Positions 25,339 to 34,404 of a stretch of 64,000 nucleotides of DNA are shown here, piece after piece. Position numbers and translations under genes: made by a program. This stretch comes from Streptomyces sp. TLI_105 (GTDB lineage: Bacteria; Actinomycetota; Actinomycetes; Streptomycetales; Streptomycetaceae), in NCBI RefSeq assembly GCF_900105415.1, contig NZ_FNSM01000001.1, positions 5,543,501 through 5,607,500 of the forward strand. The letters run 5' to 3'. How positions within the stretch are numbered: the stretch's first letter is position 1; every line of letters begins with the position of its first letter. The notes under the pieces are model-generated. The model worked only from the letters and a program-made list of their open reading frames with translations. It did no database searches and was not told the DNA's origin.

Positions 25339-26649
25339 GTGTTCGGCATGGTGGGACGAGGCCGGGTCGCGAGACCGGCGTACCGGCTGGCGGCGGTGTC
25401 CGCGGCGGCAGGGGCATTGCTGGTGGGGGGACTTACGGGGGCGAGGGCGGCGGAGCCGGAGGGGCGGTACATCGTCGTCCTCGACGACTCGGCACGCGGC
25501 CGGGCCGACTCGGTCGAGCGGGGGCACGGACGGGACCACGGGGTGCGGGTGGGCTTCCGGTACCGGCACGCGCTGGTCGGGTACTCCGCGGTGATGCCGG
25601 AGTCCCAGGTGGCCGCGCTGCGGGCGGACCCGAACGTGAAGGCGGTGGCGCCCGACCGGCCCGTGCACGCCACCCGGCAGGTGCTGCCGACCGGGGTGGA
25701 CCGGATCCAGGGCGACGCGAGCAGCACGCTCTCCGGGAACGGGACGGGTGACGTCGACACGGCGGTGGCGATCCTCGACACCGGGATCGACACCGGGCAC
25801 CGCGATCTCAACGTGGCCGGCGGGATCAACTGCACGAATCTCTCGCGGCCGGGCGACTACCGGGACAACAACGGCCACGGCACCCATGTGGCCGGTACGG
25901 TCGCCGCCCGGGACAACGGCGACGACGTCGTCGGGGTCGTGCCCGGCGCCCGGCTGTACTCGGTGAAGGTGCTCGGCGCCAGCGGCAGCGGATCCGCCTC
26001 CAACATCCTCTGCGGGCTCGACTGGCTGGAGGAGAACGCCGCGGGCCTTGGCATCAAGGTCGCGAACATGAGCCTCGGCGGCGACGGCACCGACGACGGC
26101 AACTGCGGGCTCACCAACAACGACCCCGAGCACCAGGCGATCTGCAGCGTGGTCGCCGCCGGCGTCACGATGGTGGTCGCGGCCGGCAACAGCACCGACG
26201 ACTTCGCCAACCACACCCCCGCCGCCTTCGACGAGGTCCTCACCGTGACCGCCATGGCCGACTTCAACGGGCAGCCCGGTGGCGGTGCCGCCGCGACCTG
26301 CCGGACGAGCAACCAGGACGACACCGCGGCGAACTTCTCCAGCTTCGCCGTCAGCGACGCGGACGCCGCCCACACCATTGCCGGTCCGGGGGTGTGCATC
26401 AGGTCCACCCGCAACCACAGCACCACCGTCGTCTTCTCCGGCACCTCCATGGCCTCGCCGCACGTGGCCGGCACGGCCGCGTTGTGCCTCGTCACCGGGC
26501 AGTGCACGGACCCGACCCCGGCCGGTGTGATCGCCAAGCTCCGCGCCGACGCCGCGGCCCGGCCCGCCTCGTACGGCTTCGCGGGCGACCCGAACGCGCC
26601 CGTCGACGGGCGCTACTACGGGCACCTCGTCCACGCCGGCGGCTACTGA
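25339..26649 (+). CDS. Secreted subtilisin-like serine protease (S8)
   Basis: A 436-residue exported endopeptidase. A signal peptide with a long n-region runs to about residue 36 (TGARAAEP), an I9 inhibitor propeptide follows (RYIVVLDDSARG to about 115), then the S8 domain with Asp in AILDTGID, His in NGHGTHVAGT and Ser in GTSMASPHVAG. Five or more cysteines suggest disulfides. There is no C-terminal P-domain. GTG 25339 lies 5 bases after AAGGAG (25328-25333); ATG 25348 is an alternative. A clear terminator follows. Confidence 0.92.
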   Translation: MFGMVGRGRVARPAYRLAAVSAAAGALLVGGLTGARAAEPEGRYIVVLDDSARGRADSVERGHGRDHGVRVGFRYRHALVGYSAVMPESQVAALRADPNVKAVAPDRPVHATRQVLPTGVDRIQGDASSTLSGNGTGDVDTAVAILDTGIDTGHRDLNVAGGINCTNLSRPGDYRDNNGHGTHVAGTVAARDNGDDVVGVVPGARLYSVKVLGASGSGSASNILCGLDWLEENAAGLGIKVANMSLGGDGTDDGNCGLTNNDPEHQAICSVVAAGVTMVVAAGNSTDDFANHTPAAFDEVLTVTAMADFNGQPGGGAAATCRTSNQDDTAANFSSFAVSDADAAHTIAGPGVCIRSTRNHSTTVVFSGTSMASPHVAGTAALCLVTGQCTDPTPAGVIAKLRADAAARPASYGFAGDPNAPVDGRYYGHLVHAGGY

Positions 26650-26662
26650 GCCGCTCCCGCAC

Positions 26663-26696
26663 GACGGAGCTCCGGGTCCCGGCCCGGGGCTCCGTC
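26663..26696 (+). terminator. Terminator of the subtilase gene
   Basis: A 14-bp stem with one T-G pair (26663-26676 with 26683-26696), loop of 6, between the subtilase stop and recO. Confidence 0.7.
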
Positions 26697-26717
26697 GGTG
26701 TGCGCGAGAATGGGGGC

Positions 26718-27467
26718 ATGAGTCTGTTCCGCGACGACGGCATCGTGCTGCGCACCCAGAAGCTGGGTGAAGCGGACCGCATCATCACCATCCTCACGCG
26801 CGGTCACGGCCGCGTACGCGCCGTCGCGCGCGGCGTGCGCCGGACGAAGTCGAAGTTCGGGGCGCGCCTCGAACCCTTCTCGCACGTGGACGTGCAGTTC
26901 TTCGCCCGGGGGAGTGAGCTGGTCGGGCGCGGCCTGCCGCTGTGCACGCAGAGCGAGACCATCGCCGCGTACGGCAGCGGGATCGTCACCGACTACGCCC
27001 GGTACACCGCCGGCACGGCCATGCTGGAGACGGCGGAACGGTTCACCGACCACGAGGGCGAGCCCGCCGTGCAGCAGTACCTGCTGCTCGTCGGCGGTCT
27101 GCGGACGCTCGCCCGGGGCGAGCACGCGCCGCACCTCATCCTGGACGCCTTCCTGCTCCGCTCCCTCGCCGTGAACGGCTACGCGCCCAGCTTCGACGAC
27201 TGCGCGAAATGCGGACTCCACGGGCCGAACCGGTTCTTTTCGGTCGCGGCGGGCGGGGTCATATGCGGCGACTGCCGGGTGCCCGGAAGCGTCGTACCCT
27301 CTGCGGAGGCCATCGGCCTGCTCAGCGCGCTGCTCACCGGCGACTGGGCGACGGCGGACGCGTGCGAGCCGCGTCACGTCAGGGAGGGCAGCGGACTCGT
27401 GTCCGCCTATCTGCACTGGCACCTGGAGCGCGGCCTGCGCTCCCTGCGGTACGTAGAGAAAAGCTAG
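26718..27467 (+). CDS. recO: DNA repair protein RecO
   Basis: RecO binds single-stranded DNA and SSB and, with RecF/RecR, loads RecA during gap repair. The 249-residue protein has the N-terminal OB fold (DDGIVLRTQKLGEADRII), a helical middle and the zinc knuckle CAKCGLHGP...CGDC near 180-205. ATG 26718 follows the hexamer GAGAAT (26706-26711) by exactly 6 nt without a Shine-Dalgarno, so the mRNA is probably leaderless. uppS starts 13 bases after its stop, a conserved recO-uppS pairing. Confidence 0.94.
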   Translation: MSLFRDDGIVLRTQKLGEADRIITILTRGHGRVRAVARGVRRTKSKFGARLEPFSHVDVQFFARGSELVGRGLPLCTQSETIAAYGSGIVTDYARYTAGTAMLETAERFTDHEGEPAVQQYLLLVGGLRTLARGEHAPHLILDAFLLRSLAVNGYAPSFDDCAKCGLHGPNRFFSVAAGGVICGDCRVPGSVVPSAEAIGLLSALLTGDWATADACEPRHVREGSGLVSAYLHWHLERGLRSLRYVEKS

Positions 27468-27479
27468 GAGAGACCACTC

Positions 27480-28304
27480 ATGGCCATCGCACGACTCCTC
27501 GGGCGCCAGCGTCGGGAGTACAGGACCCCCGAGCCGCACCCGTCCGGTGCACGCCCGCCGAGGCTCCAGACCGAGCTGGTCCCGGAACACGTCGCGATCG
27601 TCATGGACGGCAACGGCCGCTGGGCCAAGGAGCGCGGGCTGCCGCGCACCGAGGGGCACAAGGTCGGCGCCGAGCAGGTGCTCGACGTGCTCCAGGGCGC
27701 GATCGAGATGGGCGTGGGGGCGATCTCGCTGTACGCCTTCTCCACCGAGAACTGGAAGCGCTCGCCCGAGGAGGTGCGCTTCCTGATGAACTTCAACCGC
27801 GACTTCATCCGCAAGACGCGTGACCAGCTCGACGAGCTCGGCATCCGCGTGCGCTGGGTGGGCCGGATGCCCAAGCTGTGGAAGTCGGTCGCCAAGGAGC
27901 TCCAGGTCGCCCAGGAGCAGACCAAGGACAACACGAAGCTGACGCTGTACTTCTGCATGAACTACGGCGGTCGAGCGGAGCTCACGGACGCGGCGCAGGC
28001 GCTGGCGGAGGACGTGAAGGCGGGCCGCCTCGACCCGGCGAAGATCACCGAGAAGACCATCCAGAAGTACCTGTACTACCCGGACATGCCGGACGTGGAC
28101 CTCTTCCTGCGGCCCAGCGGCGAGCAGCGCACCTCCAACTACCTGATCTGGCAGAGCGCGTACGCCGAGATGGTCTTCCAGGACGTGCTGTGGCCCGACT
28201 TCGACCGCCGCGACCTGTGGCGGGCCTGCGTCGAGTACGCCCAGCGCGACCGTCGCTTCGGCGGCGTCGACCCGGCCGACCTCGCCGTCCTCGACAAGGC
28301 CTGA
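27480..28304 (+). CDS. uppS: Isoprenyl transferase (undecaprenyl diphosphate synthase type)
   Basis: A cis-prenyltransferase that extends allylic diphosphates with isopentenyl diphosphate to make the C50-C55 lipid carrier for cell-wall glycans. The 274-residue protein has the catalytic Asp in [16 protein letters not shown] near residue 42, the TEGHKVGAE block, and [17 protein letters not shown] near the C-terminus. ATG 27480 has AGGAGAG overlapping the recO stop, so it is translated from the recO mRNA. Product chain length cannot be told from sequence. Confidence 0.94.
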   Translation: MAIARLLGRQRREYRTPEPHPSGARPPRLQTELVPEHVAIVMDGNGRWAKERGLPRTEGHKVGAEQVLDVLQGAIEMGVGAISLYAFSTENWKRSPEEVRFLMNFNRDFIRKTRDQLDELGIRVRWVGRMPKLWKSVAKELQVAQEQTKDNTKLTLYFCMNYGGRAELTDAAQALAEDVKAGRLDPAKITEKTIQKYLYYPDMPDVDLFLRPSGEQRTSNYLIWQSAYAEMVFQDVLWPDFDRRDLWRACVEYAQRDRRFGGVDPADLAVLDKA

Positions 28305-28311
28305 GCCGGCC

Positions 28312-28824
28312 GTGGGGGAGAAGCTGGAGCTCGTCTACTCGGCCGAGTTCGCCGAGGTGCACGAGGCGGTACGGGTCAGGCTGCGGTCGACCCGCTGGTG
28401 GCGGTTGTTCCGGTGGGGCACCCGCGTCGTCGGCGCGCTGGCCTTCCTGGTGGCCGGTGCGGGGCTGCTGGTCGGCGAGGTGGCGGAGCCCGTCAAGCTG
28501 GTCCTCCTCGGCGTGGTGGCCGTGGCCTGCGCCGAGCTGGTGCCGTGGGCGTCCGCCCGCAGCCTCTTCCGGCTGATCGGATCCCAGGGCGAGGCCCGGG
28601 CGGTCGTGGACGAGGACGGCGGGCGGTGGATCTCCCGGGACACCGACATGACGATCCGGTGGGCGCTGCTGACCCGGTACGCGGAGACGCCCCGGCTCTT
28701 CGTCCTCTTCACGGACCGCACGTCCGGCACCGGCTTCGCGTACCTGCCCAAGCGCGGGCTCGCCGGCCCCGGCGACGAGGAGCGGCTGCGGGCCATCCTG
28801 GACCGGAGCACCACCAGGGCATGA
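28312..28824 (+). CDS. YcxB-like membrane protein
   Basis: A 170-residue protein that starts with GTG 28312, 7 bases after uppS. Two adjacent membrane helices (about 38-80, ALAFLVAGAGLLVGEV and VVAVACAELV) are followed by a YcxB-like soluble domain (ISRDTDMTIRWALLTRYAET, RTSGTGFAYLPKRGL). The family has no known function. It closes the recO-uppS operon at a bidirectional terminator. Confidence 0.75.
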   Translation: MGEKLELVYSAEFAEVHEAVRVRLRSTRWWRLFRWGTRVVGALAFLVAGAGLLVGEVAEPVKLVLLGVVAVACAELVPWASARSLFRLIGSQGEARAVVDEDGGRWISRDTDMTIRWALLTRYAETPRLFVLFTDRTSGTGFAYLPKRGLAGPGDEERLRAILDRSTTRA

Positions 28825-28831
28825 GACGACG

Positions 28832-28867
28832 AAAGGCCCGCACCGAAGAGGTTCGGTGCGGGCCCTT
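28832..28867. terminator. Bidirectional terminator between ycxB-like gene and zur
   Basis: GGCCCGCACCGAA (28835-28847) pairs perfectly with TTCGGTGCGGGCC (28852-28864), loop 4 nt, flanked by AAA and TT, so it can serve both converging genes. Confidence 0.8.
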
Positions 28868-28878
28868 CGTACGTCAGG

Positions 28879-29289
28879 TCACTTCTCGGCGCACTCCGCG
28901 CACGTGCCGAAGATCTCGACCGTGTGCGCCACGTTCACGAAGCCGTGCTCCGAGGCGATCGTCTCGGCCCACTGCTCCACCATCGGGCCCTCCACCTCCA
29001 CGGCCTTGCCGCAGACGCGGCAGACCAGATGGTGGTGGTGGTCGCCGGTCGAGCAGCGGCGGTAGACCGTCTCGCCGTCGCTGGTGCGCAGCGCGTCCAC
29101 CTCGCCCGCGTCCGCGAGGGACTGGAGCGTGCGGTAGACGGTGGTGAGGCCGACGGAGTCGCCGCGGTGCTTGAGCATGTCGTGCAGCTCCTGGGCGCTG
29201 CGGAACTCGTCCACCTCGTTCAGTGCCGCCGACACCGCGGCCCGCTGCTTGGTCGAGCGGCCGCGTACGGGGGGTCCTGCCGTCGCCAC
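28879..29289 (-). CDS. zur: Zinc uptake regulator Zur (Fur family)
   Basis: A 136-residue dimeric repressor using Zn2+ as corepressor. N-terminal winged helix (RGRSTKQRAAVSAALNEV to TVYRTLQSLADAGEVD), then the metal hinge with GDHHHHLVCRVCGKAVEVEG and a final CAECAEK giving the structural CxxC pairs. It is last gene of znuA-znuC-znuB-zur, which makes it the zinc rather than iron member of the family. GTG 29289. The operon promoter carries Zur-box-like repeats, so it probably represses its own transcription. Confidence 0.93.
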   Translation of the reverse strand: MATAGPPVRGRSTKQRAAVSAALNEVDEFRSAQELHDMLKHRGDSVGLTTVYRTLQSLADAGEVDALRTSDGETVYRRCSTGDHHHHLVCRVCGKAVEVEGPMVEQWAETIASEHGFVNVAHTVEIFGTCAECAEK

Positions 29290-29360
29290 GGGGGCCTCCT
29301 TGGATGCTTGTCTGCCCCGCCATTCTGCCAGCCCCCCGTGCCCCCGGGATCAGTCGAGGA

Positions 29361-30254
29361 TCAGACCTTCACATCGTCCGTGGGCCGCCGGGTGGCCGGA
29401 ACCTTCGCGTCGCAGGCTTTCGTGGCCGCTTCCGCCGCCCGGGCCCGCCGCTTGGCGAGCGGGGTGGCGAGCAGGGTCAGGAGGATGAAGACCGCGATCG
29501 CGTACAGGACGATCGTCGCGCCGGGCGGGGCGTCGACGTAGTACGTGGTGACCGTGCCGGACAGCGTGACGGTGACGCCGATGAGGACCGCGAGCGCGAA
29601 GGTCGTGCGGAAGGAGCGGGACAGCGACTGGGCGGCCGCGACCGGGACCACCATCAGCGCGCTGACCAGGAGCAGGCCGACGACCCGCATGGCGACGGTG
29701 ACGGTCACCGCGGCCGTGACGGCGATCAGCAGGTTCAGGGCGCGCACCGGCAGGCCGGTGACGCGGGCGAACTCCTCGTCCTGGCTGACGGCGAAGAGCT
29801 GCCGGCGCAGGCCGACCGTGACCAGGACCACGAAGCCGGCCAGGATGCCGATCGCGGTGATGTCCTCGGGCGAGACGGTGGTGAGCGAGCCGAAGAGGTA
29901 CGAGGTCAGGTTCGCGTTGGAGCCGGTGTCCGAGAGGTTGATCAGCATGACGCCGCCGGCCATGCCGCCGTAGAAGAGCAGCGCGAGCGCCATGTCGCCC
30001 CGGGTCTTGCCGTACGCCCGGATCAGCTCCATGACGACCGAGCCGACGACGGCGACCAGGGTCGCCATCCACACCGGGTTGGCCGACATCAGGAAGCCGA
30101 GGCCGACACCGGTCATCGCGACGTGGCCGATGCCGTCGCCCATGAGCGCCTGGCGCCGCTGGACGAGATAGACGCCGACGGCGGGCGCGGTGATGCCGAT
30201 GAGCAGGGCGGCGAGCAGGGCCCGCTGCATGAAGGCGTCGTTGAGGAATTCCAT
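29361..30254 (-). CDS. znuB: Zinc ABC transporter permease ZnuB
   Basis: A 297-residue inner-membrane permease of the ABC-3 family, with about 8-9 helices. Conserved features include GDGIGHVAMTGVGLGF near the N-terminus and VVGLLLVSALMVVPVAAA in the second half. The last 35 residues are a soluble basic tail. It imports zinc with ZnuC and ZnuA. The gap to znuC is a single base, and zur follows 71 bases downstream. Confidence 0.92.
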   Translation of the reverse strand: MEFLNDAFMQRALLAALLIGITAPAVGVYLVQRRQALMGDGIGHVAMTGVGLGFLMSANPVWMATLVAVVGSVVMELIRAYGKTRGDMALALLFYGGMAGGVMLINLSDTGSNANLTSYLFGSLTTVSPEDITAIGILAGFVVLVTVGLRRQLFAVSQDEEFARVTGLPVRALNLLIAVTAAVTVTVAMRVVGLLLVSALMVVPVAAAQSLSRSFRTTFALAVLIGVTVTLSGTVTTYYVDAPPGATIVLYAIAVFILLTLLATPLAKRRARAAEAATKACDAKVPATRRPTDDVKV

Positions 30255-30255
30255 G

Positions 30256-31020
30256 TCAGGTCAGCAGTCCCGTGCGGAGCGGCTCGTCGGCCGCGTGCGG
30301 ATGAACGTGGTCGTGGCCGGGCAGGGCGTGCTGGCCGAGGGCCTCGGGCGGCGGACCGTCGTGGACGACGCAGCCGTCGCGCAGGACGACCGCGCGGTCG
30401 ATCAGCGGCTCCAGGGGGCCCAGCTCGTGCAGGACGAGGAGGACGGAGGTGCCGCCGGCGACCTGCTCGCGCAGGGTCGCGGCGAGGATCTCCTGGCTCG
30501 CGAGGTCCACGCCGGCCATCGGCTCGTCCATGATCAGGAGTTCGGGCTCGGAGGCCAGGGCGCGGGCGATGAGGACCCGCTGGTGCTGGCCGCCGGAGAG
30601 CGCGGAGACGGAGTCGGCGGCGCGGTCGGCGAGGCCGACGAGGTCGATGGCCCGCTCGACGGCGGCCCGGTCGGCCTTCGTCAGCCAGCCGAACTTCCGG
30701 CGGGAGAGCCGGCCGGAGGAGACGACCTCGCGGATGGTGGCGGGGACGCCACCGGCGGCGGTGGTGCGCTGCGGCACGTAGCCGACGCGGGCCCAGTCGC
30801 GGAACCGCTTCCGGTCGGTGCCGAACAGCTCGATCGTGCCGCCGGTCAGCGGGACCTGGCCGATGATCGAGCGGACGGCGGTGGACTTGCCGGAGCCGTT
30901 GGCGCCGAGCAGGGCGACGACCTCGCCGGCGTGGACGGCGAGGTCGACGCCCCGGAGGACGGGGCGCGCGCCGAGGGCCGCCGTGGCTCCGCGGACGGAG
31001 ATGACGGGCTTGTCGCTCAC
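30256..31020 (-). CDS. znuC: Zinc ABC transporter ATPase ZnuC
   Basis: A 254-residue ATPase with Walker A GANGSGKST near residue 38, signature LSGGQHQRVLIARAL near 140, Walker B LLIMDEPMAGVD and H-loop VLHELG. The C-terminal tail is histidine-rich (QHALPGHDHVHPHAADEP), common in zinc importers and perhaps a metal buffer. GTG 31020. It lies between znuA (9 bases) and znuB (1 base) in one transcript. Confidence 0.93.
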   Translation of the reverse strand: MSDKPVISVRGATAALGARPVLRGVDLAVHAGEVVALLGANGSGKSTAVRSIIGQVPLTGGTIELFGTDRKRFRDWARVGYVPQRTTAAGGVPATIREVVSSGRLSRRKFGWLTKADRAAVERAIDLVGLADRAADSVSALSGGQHQRVLIARALASEPELLIMDEPMAGVDLASQEILAATLREQVAGGTSVLLVLHELGPLEPLIDRAVVLRDGCVVHDGPPPEALGQHALPGHDHVHPHAADEPLRTGLLT

Positions 31021-31029
31021 GACTGCCTC

Positions 31030-31986
31030 CTACTTGGCGCCGAGCGCGGTCTTCAGGGCGGCGAGGTTGGACCGCATGACCTCGATGTAGTCATCGCCCT
31101 TGGACTGCTTGGTGATTCCCTCCAGCGGGTCGAGCACGTCGGTCTTCAGACCGGTGTCGCCGGCGAGGGTCTTCGCGGTCTTGTCGCTCGCGAGGGTCTC
31201 GAAGAAGACGGTGGAGACCTTGTCCTTCGCGGCGATGTCGTGGAGTTCCTTGACGCGGGCGGGGCTCGGCTCGGACTCGGGGTCGATGCCGGTGATGCCC
31301 TCCTGCTCCAGGCCGTAGCGCTCGGCGAGGTAGCCGAAGGCGGAGTGGGTGGTGATGAAGGTCTTCGTGGCGGTGTTCTTCAGGCCCGTCTCGAACGCCG
31401 TGTTCAGGTCGCCGAGCTTCTTCACCAGGGCTTCGGTGTTCTTCTTGTAGTCGGCGGCGTGGTCCGGGTCCGCCTTCTCCAGGGCGCTGCCGACGCCCTT
31501 GGCGACCTCGGCGTACTTCACGGGGTCGAGCCAGACGTGGGGGTCGGCGCCGACCTCGCCCTCGTGGGCCTCTTCGCCCCCGTGGTCGTGGCCGACCCCG
31601 GTGCCGTGCTCCTCGAGTTTGGTGAGGGTGGCGGCGTCGATCGTGTTCTTCACGCCGGCCTGGGCGATGGCGTCGTCGACGGCGGGCTGGATGCCCTTGA
31701 GGTAGAGGATGACGTCGGCCTCGCCGAGCTCGCCGATCTGCTTCGGCTTGAGCTCCAGGTCGTGGGGTTCGACGCCGGGCTTGGTGAGCGTGTTCACGGC
31801 GACGTGGCCGCCGCCTATCTGCTCGGCCAGGTACTGCATGGGGTAGAACGACGCCACCACGTCCAGCTTGCCGCCGCTCCCCTTGTCCGCGGCGTCGGAG
31901 GTCCCGGAGCAGGCGGAGAGGGAGACGACGCCGAGCGCGACGGCTCCGGCGAGGGCGGTGGTGGGTATCAGGCGACGTACGTTCAT
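31030..31986 (-). CDS. znuA: Zinc-binding lipoprotein ZnuA
   Basis: A 318-residue cluster A-I solute-binding lipoprotein. The signal peptide ends in the lipobox LSAC (near residue 23), so the Cys is lipid-anchored outside the membrane. A His/Asp/Glu-rich loop (GVGHDHGGEEAHEGEVGADP) follows the first metal ligand His (VEPHDLEL) and precedes the next. It delivers zinc to ZnuB/C. ATG 31986 is preceded by GAAAAT at 7 nt and no ribosome site, so a leaderless mRNA is likely; ATG 31995 lies inside the Zur box and is less likely. Confidence 0.93.
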   Translation of the reverse strand: MNVRRLIPTTALAGAVALGVVSLSACSGTSDAADKGSGGKLDVVASFYPMQYLAEQIGGGHVAVNTLTKPGVEPHDLELKPKQIGELGEADVILYLKGIQPAVDDAIAQAGVKNTIDAATLTKLEEHGTGVGHDHGGEEAHEGEVGADPHVWLDPVKYAEVAKGVGSALEKADPDHAADYKKNTEALVKKLGDLNTAFETGLKNTATKTFITTHSAFGYLAERYGLEQEGITGIDPESEPSPARVKELHDIAAKDKVSTVFFETLASDKTAKTLAGDTGLKTDVLDPLEGITKQSKGDDYIEVMRSNLAALKTALGAK

Positions 31987-32023
31987 GACAGTCATTTTCA
32001 ACAAAGATGGAAACGGTTGTCAA
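31986..32023 (-). promoter_or_regulatory. znuA promoter with two Zur-box-like repeats
   Basis: On the minus strand TTGACA (32018-32023), an 18-base spacer and GAAAAT (31994-31999) form a near-ideal promoter. Two 15-base sites resemble the Streptomyces Zur box TGAAAATGATTTTCA: TGACAGTCATTTTCA at 31986-32000 (about 13/15, over the -10) and TGGAAACGGTTGTCA at 32008-32022 (about 11/15, over the -35). Repression would block polymerase directly. Confidence 0.7.
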
Positions 32024-32141
32024 TTGCCCTGTCTGTGTTCCCGGCCACCGGGTCCCGGGGGCGGAACCGATTTGATACGGGGGGCGTGCGCGCCGGTAAC
32101 CTGTGGCATTCGCACTTCGTCGTCGTAATGAAGAGAGCACC

Positions 32142-33521
32142 GTGGCCGCCGACAAGATCGACACCATCGTCAGCCTGAGCAAGCGCCGTGGCTTCGTCTA
32201 CCCGTGCAGCGAGATCTACGGCGGCCAGCGTGCCGCCTGGGACTACGGACCGCTGGGTGTCGAGCTGAAGGAGAACCTGAAGCGCCAGTGGTGGCGTTAC
32301 ATGGTCACCGCGCGCGAGGACGTCGTCGGCATCGACTCGTCCGTCATCCTGGCCACCGAGGTGTGGGAGGCGTCCGGTCACGTCGCGACCTTCACCGACC
32401 CGCTGACCGAGTGCACCTCCTGCCACAAGCGCTTCCGCGCCGACCACCTGGAGGAGGCGTACGAGGAGAAGCACGGCCGTCTCCCCGAGAGCCTCACCGA
32501 CCTCAACTGCCCCAACTGCGGCAACAAGGGCACCTTCACCGAGCCCAAGCAGTTCTCCGGCCTGCTCTCCACGCACCTCGGCCCGACCCAGGACACCGGC
32601 TCCGTCGCGTACCTGCGCCCCGAGACCGCCCAGGGCATCTTCACCAACTTCGCCCAGGTGCAGACCACCGCGCGCAAGAAGCCCCCGTTCGGCATCGCGC
32701 AGATGGGCAAGTCCTTCCGGAACGAGATCACTCCGGGCAACTTCATCTTCCGCACGCGCGAGTTCGAGCAGATGGAGATGGAGTTCTTCGTCAAGCCGGG
32801 CGAGGACGAGCAGTGGCAGGAGTACTGGATGGAGCAGCGCTGGAACTGGTACACCGGCCTGGGTCTCCGTGAGGAGAACATGCGCTGGTACGAGCACCCG
32901 CAGGAGAAGCTCTCCCACTACTCGAAGCGCACCGCCGACATCGAGTACCGCTTCTCCTTCGGCGGCAGCGAGTGGGGCGAGCTCGAGGGCGTCGCCAACC
33001 GCACCGACTACGACCTGAGCGCCCACGCCAAGGCCTCCGGCGCCAACCTGATGTTCCACGAGCAGGAGACCGGCGAGCGCTACACGCCGTACGTCATCGA
33101 GCCCGCGGCCGGTGTCGGCCGCGCGATGCTGGCCTTCCTGCTCGACGCGTACATCGAGGACGAGGCCCCGAACGCCAAGGGCGTCATGGAGAAGCGCACC
33201 GTGCTGCGCCTCGACCACCGCCTGGCCCCGGTCAAGGTCGCGGTCCTCCCGCTCTCCCGCAACGCGCAGCTCTCCCCGAAGGCCAAGGGCCTCGCGGCGG
33301 ACCTGCGTCAGAACTGGAACATCGAGTTCGACGACGCCGGCGCCATCGGCCGCCGCTACCGCCGTCAGGACGAGATCGGCACGCCGTTCTGCGTGACCGT
33401 CGACTTCGACACCCTCGACGACAACGCGGTGACCGTGCGCGAGCGCGACACCATGAAGCAGGAGCGCGTCTCCCTCGACCAGATCCAGGGCTACCTGGGC
33501 AGCCGTCTGCTGGGCTGCTGA
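32142..33521 (+). CDS. glyS: Glycyl-tRNA synthetase, class II alpha2 type
   Basis: Charges tRNA-Gly. The 459-residue protein is the single-chain homodimeric form: N-terminal [18 protein letters not shown], an insertion with CxxC pairs ([16 protein letters not shown]), motif 2 [23 protein letters not shown] and a C-terminal anticodon-binding domain. GTG 32142 ([10 protein letters not shown]) fits the family start and has AAGAGAG upstream. It is divergent from the znu operon with about 155 bases between starts, and ends at a strong terminator. Confidence 0.95.
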   Translation: MAADKIDTIVSLSKRRGFVYPCSEIYGGQRAAWDYGPLGVELKENLKRQWWRYMVTAREDVVGIDSSVILATEVWEASGHVATFTDPLTECTSCHKRFRADHLEEAYEEKHGRLPESLTDLNCPNCGNKGTFTEPKQFSGLLSTHLGPTQDTGSVAYLRPETAQGIFTNFAQVQTTARKKPPFGIAQMGKSFRNEITPGNFIFRTREFEQMEMEFFVKPGEDEQWQEYWMEQRWNWYTGLGLREENMRWYEHPQEKLSHYSKRTADIEYRFSFGGSEWGELEGVANRTDYDLSAHAKASGANLMFHEQETGERYTPYVIEPAAGVGRAMLAFLLDAYIEDEAPNAKGVMEKRTVLRLDHRLAPVKVAVLPLSRNAQLSPKAKGLAADLRQNWNIEFDDAGAIGRRYRRQDEIGTPFCVTVDFDTLDDNAVTVRERDTMKQERVSLDQIQGYLGSRLLGC

Positions 33522-33545
33522 ATCCGGTCGCCCTCTCGCTCGCAC

Positions 33546-33586
33546 GGGAAAGCCCCCGGTCCCGTCTCGGAACCGGGGGCTTTCCC
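33546..33586. terminator. glyS terminator, possibly bidirectional
   Basis: GGGAAAGCCCCCGGT (33546-33560) pairs with ACCGGGGGCTTTCCC (33572-33586). The A/T base pairs near the stem foot give U-tracts on both strands, so it can also serve the converging 33594 gene. Confidence 0.82.
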
Positions 33587-33593
33587 CTGTGCG

Positions 33594-34289
33594 TCAGGCG
33601 ATCGCCGCCGCGGCGGCCGCCTCCGCCTCGGCCTGGCGCCGGGCCCCCTCCGCCGCGCGGCGCTTCCCGAACCAGGCCGTCCACACGCCGAGGGCGCCGA
33701 GGACTCCGTAGATCATGATCGGGCTGAGCGTGACCATGGTCTTGGTCGGCAGCGCGTACGCGAGGGCGATGCGGACCAGCGCCTCCGTCACGTACGCCAC
33801 GCCCCACACCAGCGTCATCGTGCGCATGGTGGAGCGGAAGCCCTCGAACTGCCACATGCCGTTCCACCAGGCCGTGCTCGCCGGGGTGCCGTCGGTCGCG
33901 AACTTGCGGCCGAAGTAGAACATCAGCGGGCGCGGGGCGAGCAGCGTCACCAGGCAGAGCAGGCCGAACAGACCCGTGACCGACGAGTCCTTGATCAGGA
34001 GCGCGCGGGCGGTGTGGGCGCCGACCAGCGAGACCACGGCCGTGATCACCAGGAAGACCAGGGTGACCATGGCGAACTCGTCGATCTTGCGGCGCCAGGC
34101 GGCCATGATCGCGGTGTCGAGGACCGGCCACGCGCTGCTGAGGAGCAGGGCGGAGAACTCGGACCAACCGTGGTCCTCCGTCAGCGTGTTGTACGTGACG
34201 ATCGGCGCGACGACGTTGAGGCCGATGGTGAGGACCCACCCGATCGCGGAGGCCCCGCCTGATCGGGCCGGCTTGGCGGGTGTGGACAT
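33594..34289 (-). CDS. VC0807-type multi-pass membrane protein
   Basis: A 231-residue integral membrane protein with about six helices and an Ala/Glu-rich cytosolic tail. Features such as LTIGLNVVAPIVTYNTLTED, WPVLDTAIMAAWRRKIDE and PRPLMFYFGRKFATDGTP fit the VC0807 family of uncharacterised membrane proteins. No catalytic residues can be named. It is a single gene convergent with glyS. Confidence 0.75.
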   Translation of the reverse strand: MSTPAKPARSGGASAIGWVLTIGLNVVAPIVTYNTLTEDHGWSEFSALLLSSAWPVLDTAIMAAWRRKIDEFAMVTLVFLVITAVVSLVGAHTARALLIKDSSVTGLFGLLCLVTLLAPRPLMFYFGRKFATDGTPASTAWWNGMWQFEGFRSTMRTMTLVWGVAYVTEALVRIALAYALPTKTMVTLSPIMIYGVLGALGVWTAWFGKRRAAEGARRQAEAEAAAAAAIA

Positions 34290-34404
34290 GGTTCCCCCTG
34301 GGTGTTTCTACGGTCTTGCGGTCGCGGTGCGGGAGAACGCTAGTCATGCACCGGACAGGGAAGGGGAAACTCCACGCCAAATGATCTTCAAAACGGGAGG
34401 TTTT

